In this document: one piece after another, positions 36,768 through 45,478 of the stretch
Position numbering within the stretch: the first letter of the stretch is position 1
Layout: the number at the start of each line of letters is the position of its first letter
NCBI GenBank assembly: GCA_020627825.1
Contig: JAHDGD010000008.1
Location: 1 to 55,936, forward strand
Reading direction: 5' to 3'
Length of the DNA: 55,936 nt
From: Saprospiraceae bacterium
GTDB taxonomy: Bacteria > Bacteroidota > Bacteroidia > Chitinophagales > Saprospiraceae
The notes under the pieces: generated by a model
Database searches by the model: none
What the model saw: the letters and a program-made list of their open reading frames with translations, nothing else
Told to the model about the DNA's origin: nothing
Translations under genes and position numbers: made by a program

Positions 36768-37763
36768 CTAAAGCGATTGTCTAAGAATAAGTGAAGTAGG
36801 AATATAGAGTTGAATGGGCTCTTTTTCTGATATAAATCGAGCAGCATGAGTGCCTAATGCCTTAAAATCAGTTGAAATGACTGAAATTCCACTGTTTATA
36901 AATTTCTTCATAGGTGTTTCATTATAAGATAGTATTCCAATATCTTTTCCAAGCACAAATCCTTTACTCGTGCATTGTTCCAGAAACCTTCCCAACATTC
37001 TATCGCTCACACTTATGTAGGCGACATGTTTCTCGATTTCGAATTTTTGGGGTTCTTTTAAAATTTGAAAGTCAATGTCATGTTCCTTGCAAAACTTTTC
37101 AAAATAAGTTACAGTCTCTATAGGATGGTCAGTAAAAGAAGGATATATAAAATCAATTCGTTTGTATTTCTTAAAAATTTGAATCGCTTCAGAAATAGCA
37201 TCATAGAATGACTTTCCAAAATCTTGACATACATAATTTGCATTTGACGTGGTGTGGATGTTCCAGTCAATTTGTAAGAGTTTTTCACTATTTAACTTGG
37301 CAATTGTTTTTTTTACATCGGGATGATTAAAATTCATGACGATGTATTTGTAATATTTACCTACACTGTTCTGAATGATTGTCTTAAAATTTTCAATATT
37401 ATAATGATGAAATTGCACGTCTGCGATAACATTATCAGGCAGATTATTTTTAAATGCATGATACAACACTTCTTTATAAGCTTTAAATGTATCTAGTACT
37501 AGTAAGATTTTTCTTGTATCAGCAGCAACAAAATACCCCTTATTTGGAACTGCATCAACAACCCCATTTTCTTTTAATATGGAGTACGCCTTAAATACCG
37601 TATCGCGAGATACTTTATATCCATTAACAATAGCATTAACAGAAGGCAGAATACTCCCTTGAGATAACCTATTATCAGAAATTGCATCAGTAATAGAAGT
37701 GATAATCTGCTGATATTTAGGCACATCGCTATGATGATTAATATGAAGAATTGGTTCTTGCAT
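36768..37763 (-). CDS. GntR-type DNA-binding / LacI-type ligand-binding regulator, probable xylose regulator
   Basis: 331 residues. Residues about 13-78 are a GntR winged helix (VPKYQQIITSITDAI; LPSVNAI; VSRDTVFKAYSILKENGVV; NKGYFV). From about 85 a periplasmic-binding-protein-like sensor domain follows (KILLVLDTFKAYKEVLYHAF; ISVSDRMLGRFLEQC; GKDIGILSYNETP; VISTDFKALGTHAARFI), ending with the TSLILRQS typical of LacI/PurR-type proteins. Such fusions, as in AraR, sense sugars. As the first gene of the xylBA-transporter operon it probably responds to xylose or a derivative and controls its own transcription; activator or repressor mode cannot be told from sequence. Candidate operators lie at 37811-37834. 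Confidence 0.88.
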   Translation of the reverse strand: MQEPILHINHHSDVPKYQQIITSITDAISDNRLSQGSILPSVNAIVNGYKVSRDTVFKAYSILKENGVVDAVPNKGYFVAADTRKILLVLDTFKAYKEVLYHAFKNNLPDNVIADVQFHHYNIENFKTIIQNSVGKYYKYIVMNFNHPDVKKTIAKLNSEKLLQIDWNIHTTSNANYVCQDFGKSFYDAISEAIQIFKKYKRIDFIYPSFTDHPIETVTYFEKFCKEHDIDFQILKEPQKFEIEKHVAYISVSDRMLGRFLEQCTSKGFVLGKDIGILSYNETPMKKFINSGISVISTDFKALGTHAARFISEKEPIQLYIPTSLILRQSL

Positions 37764-38128
37764 AAACTGTTCTGTTCTGTTATGGTATGTAAATCTAAAA
37801 AAAAGTTCGATTTTAGAAAACTCCTTTCTAGAAAAAGATATAATTCCATTTAACCACTAAATTGTCGAAATGATTATCGGATAAATTCCAAATGAAACAA
37901 GTGTTTCTTCTTTTGAAAAATTTCGTAGTAGCAAAGGCTATACCTTTATTATATAAGTCGTCCTCACTCATTTATAATTTGGATGTTTGACCGACAGTTC
38001 AAAATGTAACTTAAAGAGAAAAAACTTTATTGAAATGAATTGTTTTGGCTTACGCCCAAAGATGATTAAGTGAGCATTTAAAAAATGAGTTTTTGCGCCA
38101 TTTGGGTGTGGGAGTAATTGAATCCTTC
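37764..38128. other. Intergenic region upstream of the xylose operon
   Basis: 365 bp without a gene. It contains candidate operator motifs (37811-37834) and a degenerate relative of the GGGC palindrome around 38043-38060 (TTTTGGC-TTAC-GCCCAAA). No exact TAnnTTTG box for the xylose operon was found; TATCTTTT (minus strand, 37835-37842) is one base off. Confidence 0.45.
37811..37834 (-). promoter_or_regulatory. Candidate operator of the xylose operon
   Basis: Two similar A/T palindromes, TTTTAGAAAA (37811-37820) and perfect TTTCTAGAAA (37825-37834), have centres 14 bp apart and lie 48-71 bp before the regulator start. The spacing would suit a dimeric or tetrameric regulator. This is inference from symmetry and position only. 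Confidence 0.3.
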
Positions 38129-38893
38129 CTACTTATCCAAGACCCCTAAACTAAACAACGCGTAATCATAAATCACTGGATCATCTGGATTAAATGTTTT
38201 CAACTTTTCTGTAAGCGCTAACACTGCACTCCAGTCAGCTTTTTTCGATTCAATCAATCCTAGCTCCTTTCCCACTCGGAACACATGCACATCAAGTGGA
38301 ATTTTCAACTCACTCATTTCGATTTTATCCCATATCCCAAAATCAACTCCCGCTTTATCTTTTCGTACCATCCACCTCAAGAACATGCACAACCTCTTAC
38401 AAGCACTCTTTCTCACTGGCGTAGACACATGCTTTCTCGTCCGTTTTGGTGCATTTTCATCATCAAAGAAAAGTTGATGAAAATGCATGAGTCCTTTTGT
38501 CATACTTGACGGATCTTCAGGATCGATAAACCCTTCTTCCAAACTCGCATGTTTCGTATAATAGGTCCTAAAAAAATGAATAAAGTATAGTGTATCGGTT
38601 GCATTGAATGTCCTATGTTTGAATGCTAACAACCGCTCCAAGTCTTCTTCCTTATGATTCATTATAAAATCATAAGGATCATGATCCATTAATTGAATCA
38701 ACTCCAAAGACTTATTGATTATGGTTTTACGTTGACCCCAGCTCAGCATGGCAGTCCAAAATCCCATAATCTCTATATTCCTTCGATCTGTAAATCGATG
38801 GGGTATAGAAATAGGGTCTTGTTCTATGAAAGCTGGATTATTGTATTTGGAAACCTGCTCGTCTAAAAATGATTTGAGTTCAGTTCCTTTCAA
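38129..38893 (-). CDS. TIGR02757 (DUF2400) family protein
   Basis: 254 residues from a TTG start at 38893; no upstream ATG is available in frame before a stop, and the sequence from TTG (MKGTELKSFLDEQVSKYN) matches the family opening. Conserved parts include DPISIPHRFTDRRNIEIMGFWTAMLSWGQRKTIINK, the HDPYDFI motif, NATDTLYFIHFFRTYY, PVRKSACKRLCMFLRWMVRKDKAGVDFGIW and IPLDVHVFRVGKELGL. The DxHxFRVG and KR-rich helices recall the helix-hairpin-helix DNA glycosylase fold, but activity is not established. It begins 4 nt after infB and is probably the last gene of the rimP-nusA-infB operon. Confidence 0.9.
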   Translation of the reverse strand: MKGTELKSFLDEQVSKYNNPAFIEQDPISIPHRFTDRRNIEIMGFWTAMLSWGQRKTIINKSLELIQLMDHDPYDFIMNHKEEDLERLLAFKHRTFNATDTLYFIHFFRTYYTKHASLEEGFIDPEDPSSMTKGLMHFHQLFFDDENAPKRTRKHVSTPVRKSACKRLCMFLRWMVRKDKAGVDFGIWDKIEMSELKIPLDVHVFRVGKELGLIESKKADWSAVLALTEKLKTFNPDDPVIYDYALFSLGVLDK

Positions 38894-38897
38894 AGAT

Positions 38898-41624
38898 TTA
38901 TCCGTATGTCTGTTTGATTTCTACAATCTCATATCCCTCTACAATATCGCCTGGCTTAATGTCATTAAAATTCTTAATAGATAATCCACACTCCAACCCT
39001 GCTCTCACTTCTTTCACATCATCTTTGAATCGCTTCAATGAAGAAATCTCTCCTACCTGTCCTTCTTTTGTTGGATATACAACAATTCCATCTCGAATTA
39101 ACCTGATCTTAGTATTCCTTGAAACTTTACCTTCTTGAACATAACAACCAGCAATCGTACCCACTTTCGAAATCTTATAGGTCTCTCTAATTTCAATTTG
39201 TCCCACGATTTTCTCTTCTTTCGTTGGCTCTAGCAAGCCTTCAATTGCCATCTTAATTTCCTCAATCGCCTCATAGATAATAGAATACGTCTTAATCTCA
39301 ACCCCTTCCCTTTCAGCAATATTTCTAGCTCCCAAACTTGGTCTAACCTGGAATCCTATAATAATGGCATCTGAAGCTGATGCTAAGAGTACATCACTTT
39401 CCGCAATCTGCCCTACAGCCTTATGGATTACATTTACTTGAACACTATCTAGTGATAACTTAATCAAGGAATCCGATAAGGCCTCGATTGAACCATCAAC
39501 ATCACCTTTTACAATTAAATTCAACTCTTTGAAACTTCCCAAAGCTAAACGTCTTCCGATTTCATCCAATGAAATACGTTTGCTCGCTCTATTTGTTTGT
39601 TCTCTTGCAATCTGCGCTCTTCTACTTGCTATTTGTCTTGCTTCTGTTTCACTTTCCATCACCTTAAACTTCTCCCCTGCTTGTGGTGCTCCACTTAAAC
39701 CAAGAACTAATACAGGTTGAGCAGGACCTACTTTCTTTACACGTTTCCCTACCTCATTATACATAGCTTTTATCTTACCCGAATGTTCTCCAGCCACAAC
39801 TGCATCCCCTATTTCAATGGTACCATTTTGAACGAGTATCTTGGTAACATACCCTCTTCCCTTATCTAGTGAGGCTTCTATTACTGTACCTGTAGCATCT
39901 CGATTAGGATTCGCTTTCAACTCAAGCAATTCCGCTTCCAACAAGATTTTTTCTAACAAATCTTCAATACCAATACCCTGCTTGGCTGAAATATCTTGAG
40001 ATTGATATTTTCCTCCCCATTCTTCTACCAAGAAATTCATTTGTGACAACTCATTCTTGATTCGATCAGGATCAGCTCCGTCTTTATCAATCTTATTGAT
40101 GGCAAATACGATAGGAACTCCAGCTGCTTGAGCGTGAGAAATAGCTTCTTTCGTCTGCGGCATAATTCGATCATCAGCTGCAACAATAATAACGGCAACA
40201 TCTGTAACTTTTGCCCCTCTTGCTCTCATGGCAGTAAAGGCTTCGTGACCAGGAGTATCTAAGAATGTTATTCTCTTTTTATCAGGACCTACCGCCACTT
40301 CATATGCACCGATATGTTGAGTGATACCACCTGCTTCTCCATCTGCTACATTTGCCTTTCTTACATAATCCAGTAAAGAGGTTTTACCGTGATCAACGTG
40401 ACCCATAACAGTAACAATAGGTGCTCTTGGTTCAAGATCTGCAGGATCATCTACAATTTCTTCTTCTTCATCTACTTCTTCTTCTGTAGAGATAAAAGAA
40501 ACTTCCCTTTCAAATTCTTGCGCAACTAATTCTATTATTTCTGCATCAAGTCGCTGATTAATAGAAACGATTACCCCTAGATTCATACAAGTGGTAATTA
40601 CTTCAGAAACACTTACTTCAAGTAAATTGGAAAGCTCAGAAACTGAAATAAACTCTGTTAATTCGATTACATCTGTATTAGCTTCTGCTTCTTTAGCTTC
40701 AAGTTTTTCTTTTTTATCGTCTCTGTTCTCTCTTCTTATCTTCTGTCTCTTATTTTTTCCGGCGCGAGACATTTTCGCCATTGTTGCCTTGATTTTATCC
40801 TCTATCTCTTTTTGAGAGACTTCTTTTACTTCTTCTACTTTCTTCTTATTCTTTCCTCTATTACCTTGATTTTTGTAATTCGCAGCGGATACTTTTTTTC
40901 TAGTTCTTTTACGCTTCCTATTGGGATCACTTTTAGCATCTCCACCTTTTTGGTTTTTGTCTGTGCCTGATTCCTTTTTCTTCTTTGGTTTATCAGAACT
41001 TAACTTAGAAGCATCAACTTTTCCTAAAATTTTTAAACCCTTCAATTGAGGAGCATCAACTCTTATGACTTCTGATTCCTTCGTTTCTTTTTCTACAGGA
41101 GCTTCATCAGAAGTTTGTGTAGGAGTTTCCTTAACTTCAACTTTTGGTTCCTCTTTTTTCGGCTCTTCCTTTTTAGGGGTTTCTTTTGGTTCTACTTTTT
41201 TAGCTTTTGGCTTCTTGTTCAGTGCATCAAGATCGATTTTACCAAGAACTTTAGGACCTGTAACTTTATTCTTCTGTTCTTTTACTGGCTCTTCTTGTTT
41301 TTCTTCCTTAACTTCAGGCTTTATCTCAGGCTTTACCTCTTCTTGTACTACCTCAGCAGGTTTTTGCTCTACCACAGGTGGTGCCTTCGGAACAACCGGT
41401 TCTTCTTTTTTAGGAGGGGTAACTCTACCAATCACTAGTTTGTCAGCCTTTTCTTTTTCAGCAACAGACGAGCTAAACTCCTTCTGCAATTCCTGATACA
41501 TTTCATCAGAAACTTTGGCAGTAGGCTTATTCTCTATTTCGAAACCTGCATTCTTCAGGTATTCAACAATAGTAGAAGTTGCTACATTCAGCTCTTTTGC
41601 TATTTTGACTAATCTTAATGCCAT
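38898..41624 (-). CDS. infB: Translation initiation factor IF-2
   Basis: 908 residues. An IF2_N domain opens the protein ([30 protein letters not shown]). Residues about 55-310 are a long Lys/Glu/Pro-rich linker, as usual for Bacteroidota IF-2. The G domain starts near 401 with GHVDHGKT (408-415), DTPGHEAF (G3) and NKIDKDGAD (G4). Domain II and the initiator-tRNA-binding C-terminal domain complete it ([25 protein letters not shown]). IF-2 is the GTPase that places fMet-tRNA on the 30S subunit and promotes subunit joining. It follows nusA after 52 nt. Several open frames on the opposite strand of the linker are composition artefacts. Confidence 0.98.
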   Translation of the reverse strand: MALRLVKIAKELNVATSTIVEYLKNAGFEIENKPTAKVSDEMYQELQKEFSSSVAEKEKADKLVIGRVTPPKKEEPVVPKAPPVVEQKPAEVVQEEVKPEIKPEVKEEKQEEPVKEQKNKVTGPKVLGKIDLDALNKKPKAKKVEPKETPKKEEPKKEEPKVEVKETPTQTSDEAPVEKETKESEVIRVDAPQLKGLKILGKVDASKLSSDKPKKKKESGTDKNQKGGDAKSDPNRKRKRTRKKVSAANYKNQGNRGKNKKKVEEVKEVSQKEIEDKIKATMAKMSRAGKNKRQKIRRENRDDKKEKLEAKEAEANTDVIELTEFISVSELSNLLEVSVSEVITTCMNLGVIVSINQRLDAEIIELVAQEFEREVSFISTEEEVDEEEEIVDDPADLEPRAPIVTVMGHVDHGKTSLLDYVRKANVADGEAGGITQHIGAYEVAVGPDKKRITFLDTPGHEAFTAMRARGAKVTDVAVIIVAADDRIMPQTKEAISHAQAAGVPIVFAINKIDKDGADPDRIKNELSQMNFLVEEWGGKYQSQDISAKQGIGIEDLLEKILLEAELLELKANPNRDATGTVIEASLDKGRGYVTKILVQNGTIEIGDAVVAGEHSGKIKAMYNEVGKRVKKVGPAQPVLVLGLSGAPQAGEKFKVMESETEARQIASRRAQIAREQTNRASKRISLDEIGRRLALGSFKELNLIVKGDVDGSIEALSDSLIKLSLDSVQVNVIHKAVGQIAESDVLLASASDAIIIGFQVRPSLGARNIAEREGVEIKTYSIIYEAIEEIKMAIEGLLEPTKEEKIVGQIEIRETYKISKVGTIAGCYVQEGKVSRNTKIRLIRDGIVVYPTKEGQVGEISSLKRFKDDVKEVRAGLECGLSIKNFNDIKPGDIVEGYEIVEIKQTYG

Positions 41625-41676
41625 TCAGTATTATTGTTTTTTTCGAACATTCAGTTTTTTATACCAAATGCTCTTT

Positions 41677-42921
41677 TTATTCTTCTTTATCTTCTTCAAA
41701 CTCAGCTGCTAAAATGCTCATAACATCCGCAATTGTTTCTTCCTCAAGATCGGTTCTTCTGACTAATTCATCTTTACTTAAATTCAATACAGAACGAGCT
41801 GTATCACAACCTATAGATTTCAATTCATCGATGACCCATTCTTCTATTTCATCCGTAAATTCGTCTAAATCTACATCTTCCATTTCAAATTCTTCGCTGT
41901 CTCTATAGACATCTATTTCATAACCTGTAAGTCTAGATGCAAGTTTAATATTACTTCCACCTTTACCAATAGCTAAAGAAACTTGATCAGCTTTCAATGA
42001 CACAGCCGCTTTCATTTCTTCGTTATCAAGTTCGATATTAGTTACTTTAGCTGGTGTAAGTGAACGCTGTATATACAAAATATTGTTCGTCGTAAAATTC
42101 ACAATATCTATATTCTCATTTTTTAATTCACGAACGATGCCATGTATTCTAGACCCTTTCATTCCAACACATGCTCCCACTGGGTCAATTCGATCATCGT
42201 ATGATTCTACAGCAACTTTTGCTCTTTCACCTGGTATTCTAACTATCTTTTTCACGATGATTAATCCATCTTCTATCTCTGGAACTTCCTGCTCCATCAG
42301 TTTTTCTAAGAATTTCTCACTTGTTCTTGACATTACAATGAGTGGTGCATTATTTTTCATTTCCACTCGCTTAATTACCCCTCTTACCATGTCTCCCTTT
42401 CTGTAATAATCTCCACGAATCATTTCATTCCTTGGTAATACCAATTCGTTTCCTGTAACATCATCGATAACAAGTAACTCTCTTTTGAGTATTTGATGTA
42501 CTTCACCAAGAACGATTTCTCCCATACGATCTTCATATCTCTTAAAGATATCATCTTTTTCAAGATCCATAATCCTTGATATCAAAGTTTGTCTTGCTGC
42601 CATGATCGATCTTCGTCCAAAATCAGCAAGTCCTATTTCTTCATAACACTCTTCCCCTGGTTCATAATCATCATCTATACTTAACGCCTCCGAAATCGAA
42701 ATCTCACTTTTATCATCTGTCACCTCACCATCCGGCACAATTTCACGCACTCTCCACATCTCCAAGTCTCCGTTGGTGTTAACAATAACATCAAAGTTAT
42801 CATCACTACCATACTTCTTTTTAATCAAAGTTCGGAATACATCTTCCAATACTCTGACCATAGTTGGTCTATCAATATTTTTACTTCCCTTAAATTCCGA
42901 GAAAACATCTACTAAATTCAT
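41677..42921 (-). CDS. nusA: Transcription termination/antitermination factor NusA
   Basis: 414 residues. An N-terminal RNA polymerase-binding domain (about 1-125) is followed by an S1 domain (EIVLGEVHQILKRELLVI), then two KH domains (DPVGACVGMKGSRIHGIVRELKNENIDIV; AVSLKADQVSLAIGKGGSNIKLASRLTGYEIDVY). The short acidic C-terminus has one helix-hairpin-helix-like stretch (GCDTARSVLNLSKDELVRRTDLEEETI) and lacks the two long acidic repeats of E. coli NusA. NusA modulates pausing, termination and antitermination. It lies 9 nt after rimP, in the conserved rimP-nusA-infB order. Confidence 0.97.
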   Translation of the reverse strand: MNLVDVFSEFKGSKNIDRPTMVRVLEDVFRTLIKKKYGSDDNFDVIVNTNGDLEMWRVREIVPDGEVTDDKSEISISEALSIDDDYEPGEECYEEIGLADFGRRSIMAARQTLISRIMDLEKDDIFKRYEDRMGEIVLGEVHQILKRELLVIDDVTGNELVLPRNEMIRGDYYRKGDMVRGVIKRVEMKNNAPLIVMSRTSEKFLEKLMEQEVPEIEDGLIIVKKIVRIPGERAKVAVESYDDRIDPVGACVGMKGSRIHGIVRELKNENIDIVNFTTNNILYIQRSLTPAKVTNIELDNEEMKAAVSLKADQVSLAIGKGGSNIKLASRLTGYEIDVYRDSEEFEMEDVDLDEFTDEIEEWVIDELKSIGCDTARSVLNLSKDELVRRTDLEEETIADVMSILAAEFEEDKEE

Positions 42922-42930
42922 AAGCCTGTC

Positions 42931-43401
42931 TTAAAAACTAATGATGACTTTTATTTTATTAATATTTGAAAAATCAATCCAACGATCAATTTCTGTTTTA
43001 ATTTTCTTTTTCTTTTCACGATGAACTTCAATATAAAACACTCTAAGACTCGTCTCCCCTACCTCTTTTAATTCAGCTTCTAGAACTTCATCGTCATCTT
43101 TCAGTTCAATAGAAACTTTCCTTCCTATATGTTTTTTATATTGACGTTCTACAAGCGCTTTGTCCGCTCCTGGAGACGAGACCTCCAATATATATTTTGG
43201 ACCAAGCCATCCTTCTTCGTCAATGATGGCCTCTAGATATCTACTAATTTTTGTGCATCGAGCAAGGCTGAGACTTGTATCGCTATCGATAAAAACTTGA
43301 ACCTTCGAATTATTCTGTCGAATATTGATAACAAAACAATCTGAAAACTCTTCTTCTTGAAACTTCTCTTCTAACAGCGCTTTTATTTTGTCTTCTATCA
43401 C
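42931..43401 (-). CDS. rimP: Ribosome maturation factor RimP
   Basis: 156 residues from a GTG start at 43401. The N-terminal alpha/beta domain (FSDCFVINIRQNNSKVQVFIDSDTSLSLARCTKISRYLE) and the characteristic YILEVSSPGADKALVERQYKKHIGRKVSIEL segment identify RimP; the last domain is a small barrel. RimP assists late 30S subunit assembly. It is the first gene of the operon with nusA and infB, as in most bacteria. A -7 box lies at 43455-43462 and a terminator-like hairpin lies between that promoter and the start codon, so the operon may be attenuated. Confidence 0.95.
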   Translation of the reverse strand: MIEDKIKALLEEKFQEEEFSDCFVINIRQNNSKVQVFIDSDTSLSLARCTKISRYLEAIIDEEGWLGPKYILEVSSPGADKALVERQYKKHIGRKVSIELKDDDEVLEAELKEVGETSLRVFYIEVHREKKKKIKTEIDRWIDFSNINKIKVIISF

Positions 43402-43412
43402 GTATATTAATT

Positions 43413-43436
43413 AAAAAAGGGAACTAATCGTTCCCT
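43413..43436 (-). terminator. Terminator-like hairpin in the rimP-nusA-infB leader (candidate attenuator)
   Basis: On the minus strand a stem AGGGAAC/GTTCCCT with loop GATTA is followed directly by a T6 run, then 11 bases to the rimP GTG. It lies downstream of the predicted promoter, and no other minus-strand gene precedes it. On the plus strand no T-run follows. Confidence 0.6.
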
Positions 43437-43454
43437 CAGATACCAAAAGCTGCG

Positions 43455-43462
43455 CAAATATA
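43455..43462 (-). promoter_or_regulatory. Candidate -7 box for rimP-nusA-infB
   Basis: Minus-strand TATATTTG matches TAnnTTTG, predicting a leader of about 45-50 nt that contains the hairpin at 43413-43436. Confidence 0.5.
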
Positions 43463-43549
43463 ACGAAATTATGCTTTTAACTCGAATATTGTATTCAAAC
43501 TTTATTTTTCCACTTTTTCTCCTCTTGATAAAAAAGAATTTTTTCTAAA

Positions 43550-43596
43550 AACCTGAGTTTAGGATCAATTGCGAGATAGTAATTCCGATATCAGGT
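43550..43596. mobile_element. 47-bp internally deleted derivative of the MITE-like element
   Basis: Read on the minus strand it starts ACCTGATATCGGAATTACTA, continues through CTCGCAATTGAT (as in the left end of copies 1 and 2) and passes directly into the right end (CC..AACTCAGGTT). The join falls in the TCGCAATT word present near both ends of the full element, as expected for deletion between short direct repeats. Confidence 0.65.
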
Positions 43597-43824
43597 CATT
43601 ACTTTCATCATTTTCTAATGAAGAATACATGAAAAAAGCAATGATTTAACCAATTTTGCAAACTCAACTGATGTGAAATTCACAATTAATATATTTTTCT
43701 TCCTCATCGAAGAACACTTGCTAATTCACTAAAAAACAATAAGATGTTCTCATTTTCAAAATATTGGAACTATTTGTGGGATAGAATTTTTAATATTGTG
43801 GGAAAATCGCAAACAAAGAAAATT

Positions 43825-44397
43825 ATGAAACATTTAATTCTTTTCGGACCTCCTGGTTCAGGCAAAGGCACACAAGCAAGTAAATTAGTTGAAAAATTCA
43901 ACCTTATTCACATCTCTACTGGTGACTTGTTTCGGTATGAAATAGGTAATAAAACTGAACTAGGGATGGAGGCACAGTCCTATATGGATAAAGGACAGCT
44001 TGTACCTGATAGCGTTACAGTGGGTATGCTAAAGAATAAAGTAAACAAACATCCTGAAGCTAAAGGATTTATATTCGATGGATTTCCTCGTACAATTGCT
44101 CAATCTCAAGCACTTGATGCTTTTTTAGCAGAACGTGATGAAACAATCAACGGATTAATTGCGCTTAATGTTGATGATGAAGAAATCGTTAAAAGACTAT
44201 TGGAAAGAGGTAAGACTAGTGGTAGAAAAGATGATGCGAACGAAGATGTTATTCGGAATCGAATTGCAGTTTACAAAGCTGAAACTTCCCCTGTTTACAA
44301 CTATTATGCAGAGCAAAATAAATCGCAAATCGTTGAAGGGCAAGGTAGTATTGAAGAAATATTTGATCGTTTGAGCTCTACGATTGAAAATCTATAG
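43825..44397 (+). CDS. adk: Adenylate kinase
   Basis: 190 residues from ATG 43825, the exact usual length of short-LID bacterial adenylate kinase. A longer frame opens at 43744 but begins with an unrelated stretch. The P-loop is GPPGSGKGT (8-16). AMP-binding STGDLFR, GFIFDGFPRT and the LID region (LLERGKTSGRKDDANEDVIRNRIAVY) follow, with no zinc cysteines. The enzyme equilibrates ATP and AMP with two ADP in the cytoplasm. It lies 65 bp upstream of obg, with the GGGC palindrome copy C between them. Confidence 0.97.
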   Translation: MKHLILFGPPGSGKGTQASKLVEKFNLIHISTGDLFRYEIGNKTELGMEAQSYMDKGQLVPDSVTVGMLKNKVNKHPEAKGFIFDGFPRTIAQSQALDAFLAERDETINGLIALNVDDEEIVKRLLERGKTSGRKDDANEDVIRNRIAVYKAETSPVYNYYAEQNKSQIVEGQGSIEEIFDRLSSTIENL

Positions 44398-44417
44398 ATA
44401 AATTACAGCGTTTATAA

Positions 44418-44440
44418 TTTTTGGGCTTTAAGCCCAAAAA
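44418..44440. repeat. GGGC-core palindrome, copy C
   Basis: 23 bp: TTTTTGGGCTT, central T, then the exact complementary arm. It sits between adk and obg, 22 bp before the obg start. The core GGGCTTTAAGCCC is identical to copy E. Confidence 0.9.
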
Positions 44441-44462
44441 ACCTTAAAAAATACTCCTCTAG

Positions 44463-45458
44463 ATGGCAAATGAAAATTTCGTAGATTATGTGAAAATTTG
44501 TTGCCGGACCGGTAAAGGAGGGGCAGGTTCTATGCACTTTCATAGAGACAGACTAACTACAAAAGGAGGGCCTGATGGAGGTGATGGAGGACGAGGAGGT
44601 CATATCATTTTACGTGGAAACAAACAGATGTGGACCCTGTTACCATTGAAATATAAAAAACATGTCATTGCTGGTAATGGATCGAATGGCGGATCTGCAC
44701 ACAAAACAGGAGCTAATGGTGAGGACATTGTGCTAGAAGTTCCGCTCGGCACTATTGCAAAAGATGACGAGACAAATGAAATCCTTTGTGAAATTGTAGA
44801 AGATGGAGAAGAGATCATTCTTGTAGCAGGAGGACGAGGAGGACTAGGAAATAGTAATTTTAAATCTTCTACTCATCAAACACCGAGATTTGCTCAGCCC
44901 GGAGAAGATGGGAAAATGGAATGGAAAATCCTGGAGTTAAAAGTTCTTGCAGATGTAGGGCTAGTAGGTTTTCCTAATGCTGGGAAATCAACTTTACTAT
45001 CGTCAATTACAGCAGCAAAACCAAAAATAGGGGCATACCCATTCACAACATTAGTACCCAACCTAGGCATTGTTTCTTACAGAGATAATCAATCCTTTAT
45101 AATGGCAGATATACCTGGTATCATTGAAAATGCCCATCAAGGCAAAGGACTAGGAATCCGATTTTTAAAACACATAGAACGAAACGCAGCTCTTTTATTT
45201 GTCGTTCCCGCTGATACTGAAAATATAGGAAACGAATATAAAACCTTACTTCGTGAACTAGAATTGTATAATCCTGAGTTACTTGACAAACCGAGATTAT
45301 TAGGTATTAGCAAGGAAGATTTAGTTGATGAAGAATTAAAAGAAATGCTAGAAACAGACCTTCCTGAACATATAGACCACGTCTATTTCTCAGCTGTTAG
45401 CCAAAAAGGTCTTCAAACCCTAAAAGATAAATTATGGCAATTGATGAACCAGGAATAA
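44463..45458 (+). CDS. obg: Obg-family GTPase
   Basis: 331 residues. An Obg fold with glycine-rich loops comes first ([41 protein letters not shown]). The G domain follows with GFPNAGKST (G1), the FTTLVPNLG switch, DIPGI (G3) and a diverged G4 (GISKED in place of NKxD). The variable C-terminal OCT domain is absent, as is usual in this phylum. Obg proteins bind the 50S subunit and link ribosome assembly to growth and stress. It probably forms a unit with adk and the porP/sprF-like gene downstream (20-nt gap). Confidence 0.95.
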   Translation: MANENFVDYVKICCRTGKGGAGSMHFHRDRLTTKGGPDGGDGGRGGHIILRGNKQMWTLLPLKYKKHVIAGNGSNGGSAHKTGANGEDIVLEVPLGTIAKDDETNEILCEIVEDGEEIILVAGGRGGLGNSNFKSSTHQTPRFAQPGEDGKMEWKILELKVLADVGLVGFPNAGKSTLLSSITAAKPKIGAYPFTTLVPNLGIVSYRDNQSFIMADIPGIIENAHQGKGLGIRFLKHIERNAALLFVVPADTENIGNEYKTLLRELELYNPELLDKPRLLGISKEDLVDEELKEMLETDLPEHIDHVYFSAVSQKGLQTLKDKLWQLMNQE

Positions 45459-45478
45459 ATCTCTAAATCAAAGCTAAA

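Larger units (their letters stand above)
43402..43824. other. Divergent intergenic region between rimP and adk
   Basis: 423 bp. It holds the rimP leader (attenuator-like hairpin 43413-43436 and -7 box 43455-43462) and the 47-bp derivative of the inverted-repeat element (43550-43596). A frame from 43744 could extend adk by 27 codons but is not needed by the family. Confidence 0.6.

Noticed and set aside
40591-41496. Plus-strand open frames opposite the infB linker
   Set aside because: They mirror the Lys/Glu/Pro-rich linker, giving Ser/Phe-rich translations without homology or start signals.
43744-43824. 27-residue N-terminal extension of adk
   Set aside because: Adenylate kinase of this type starts at MKHLILFGPPGSGKGT. 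The extension has no family counterpart.
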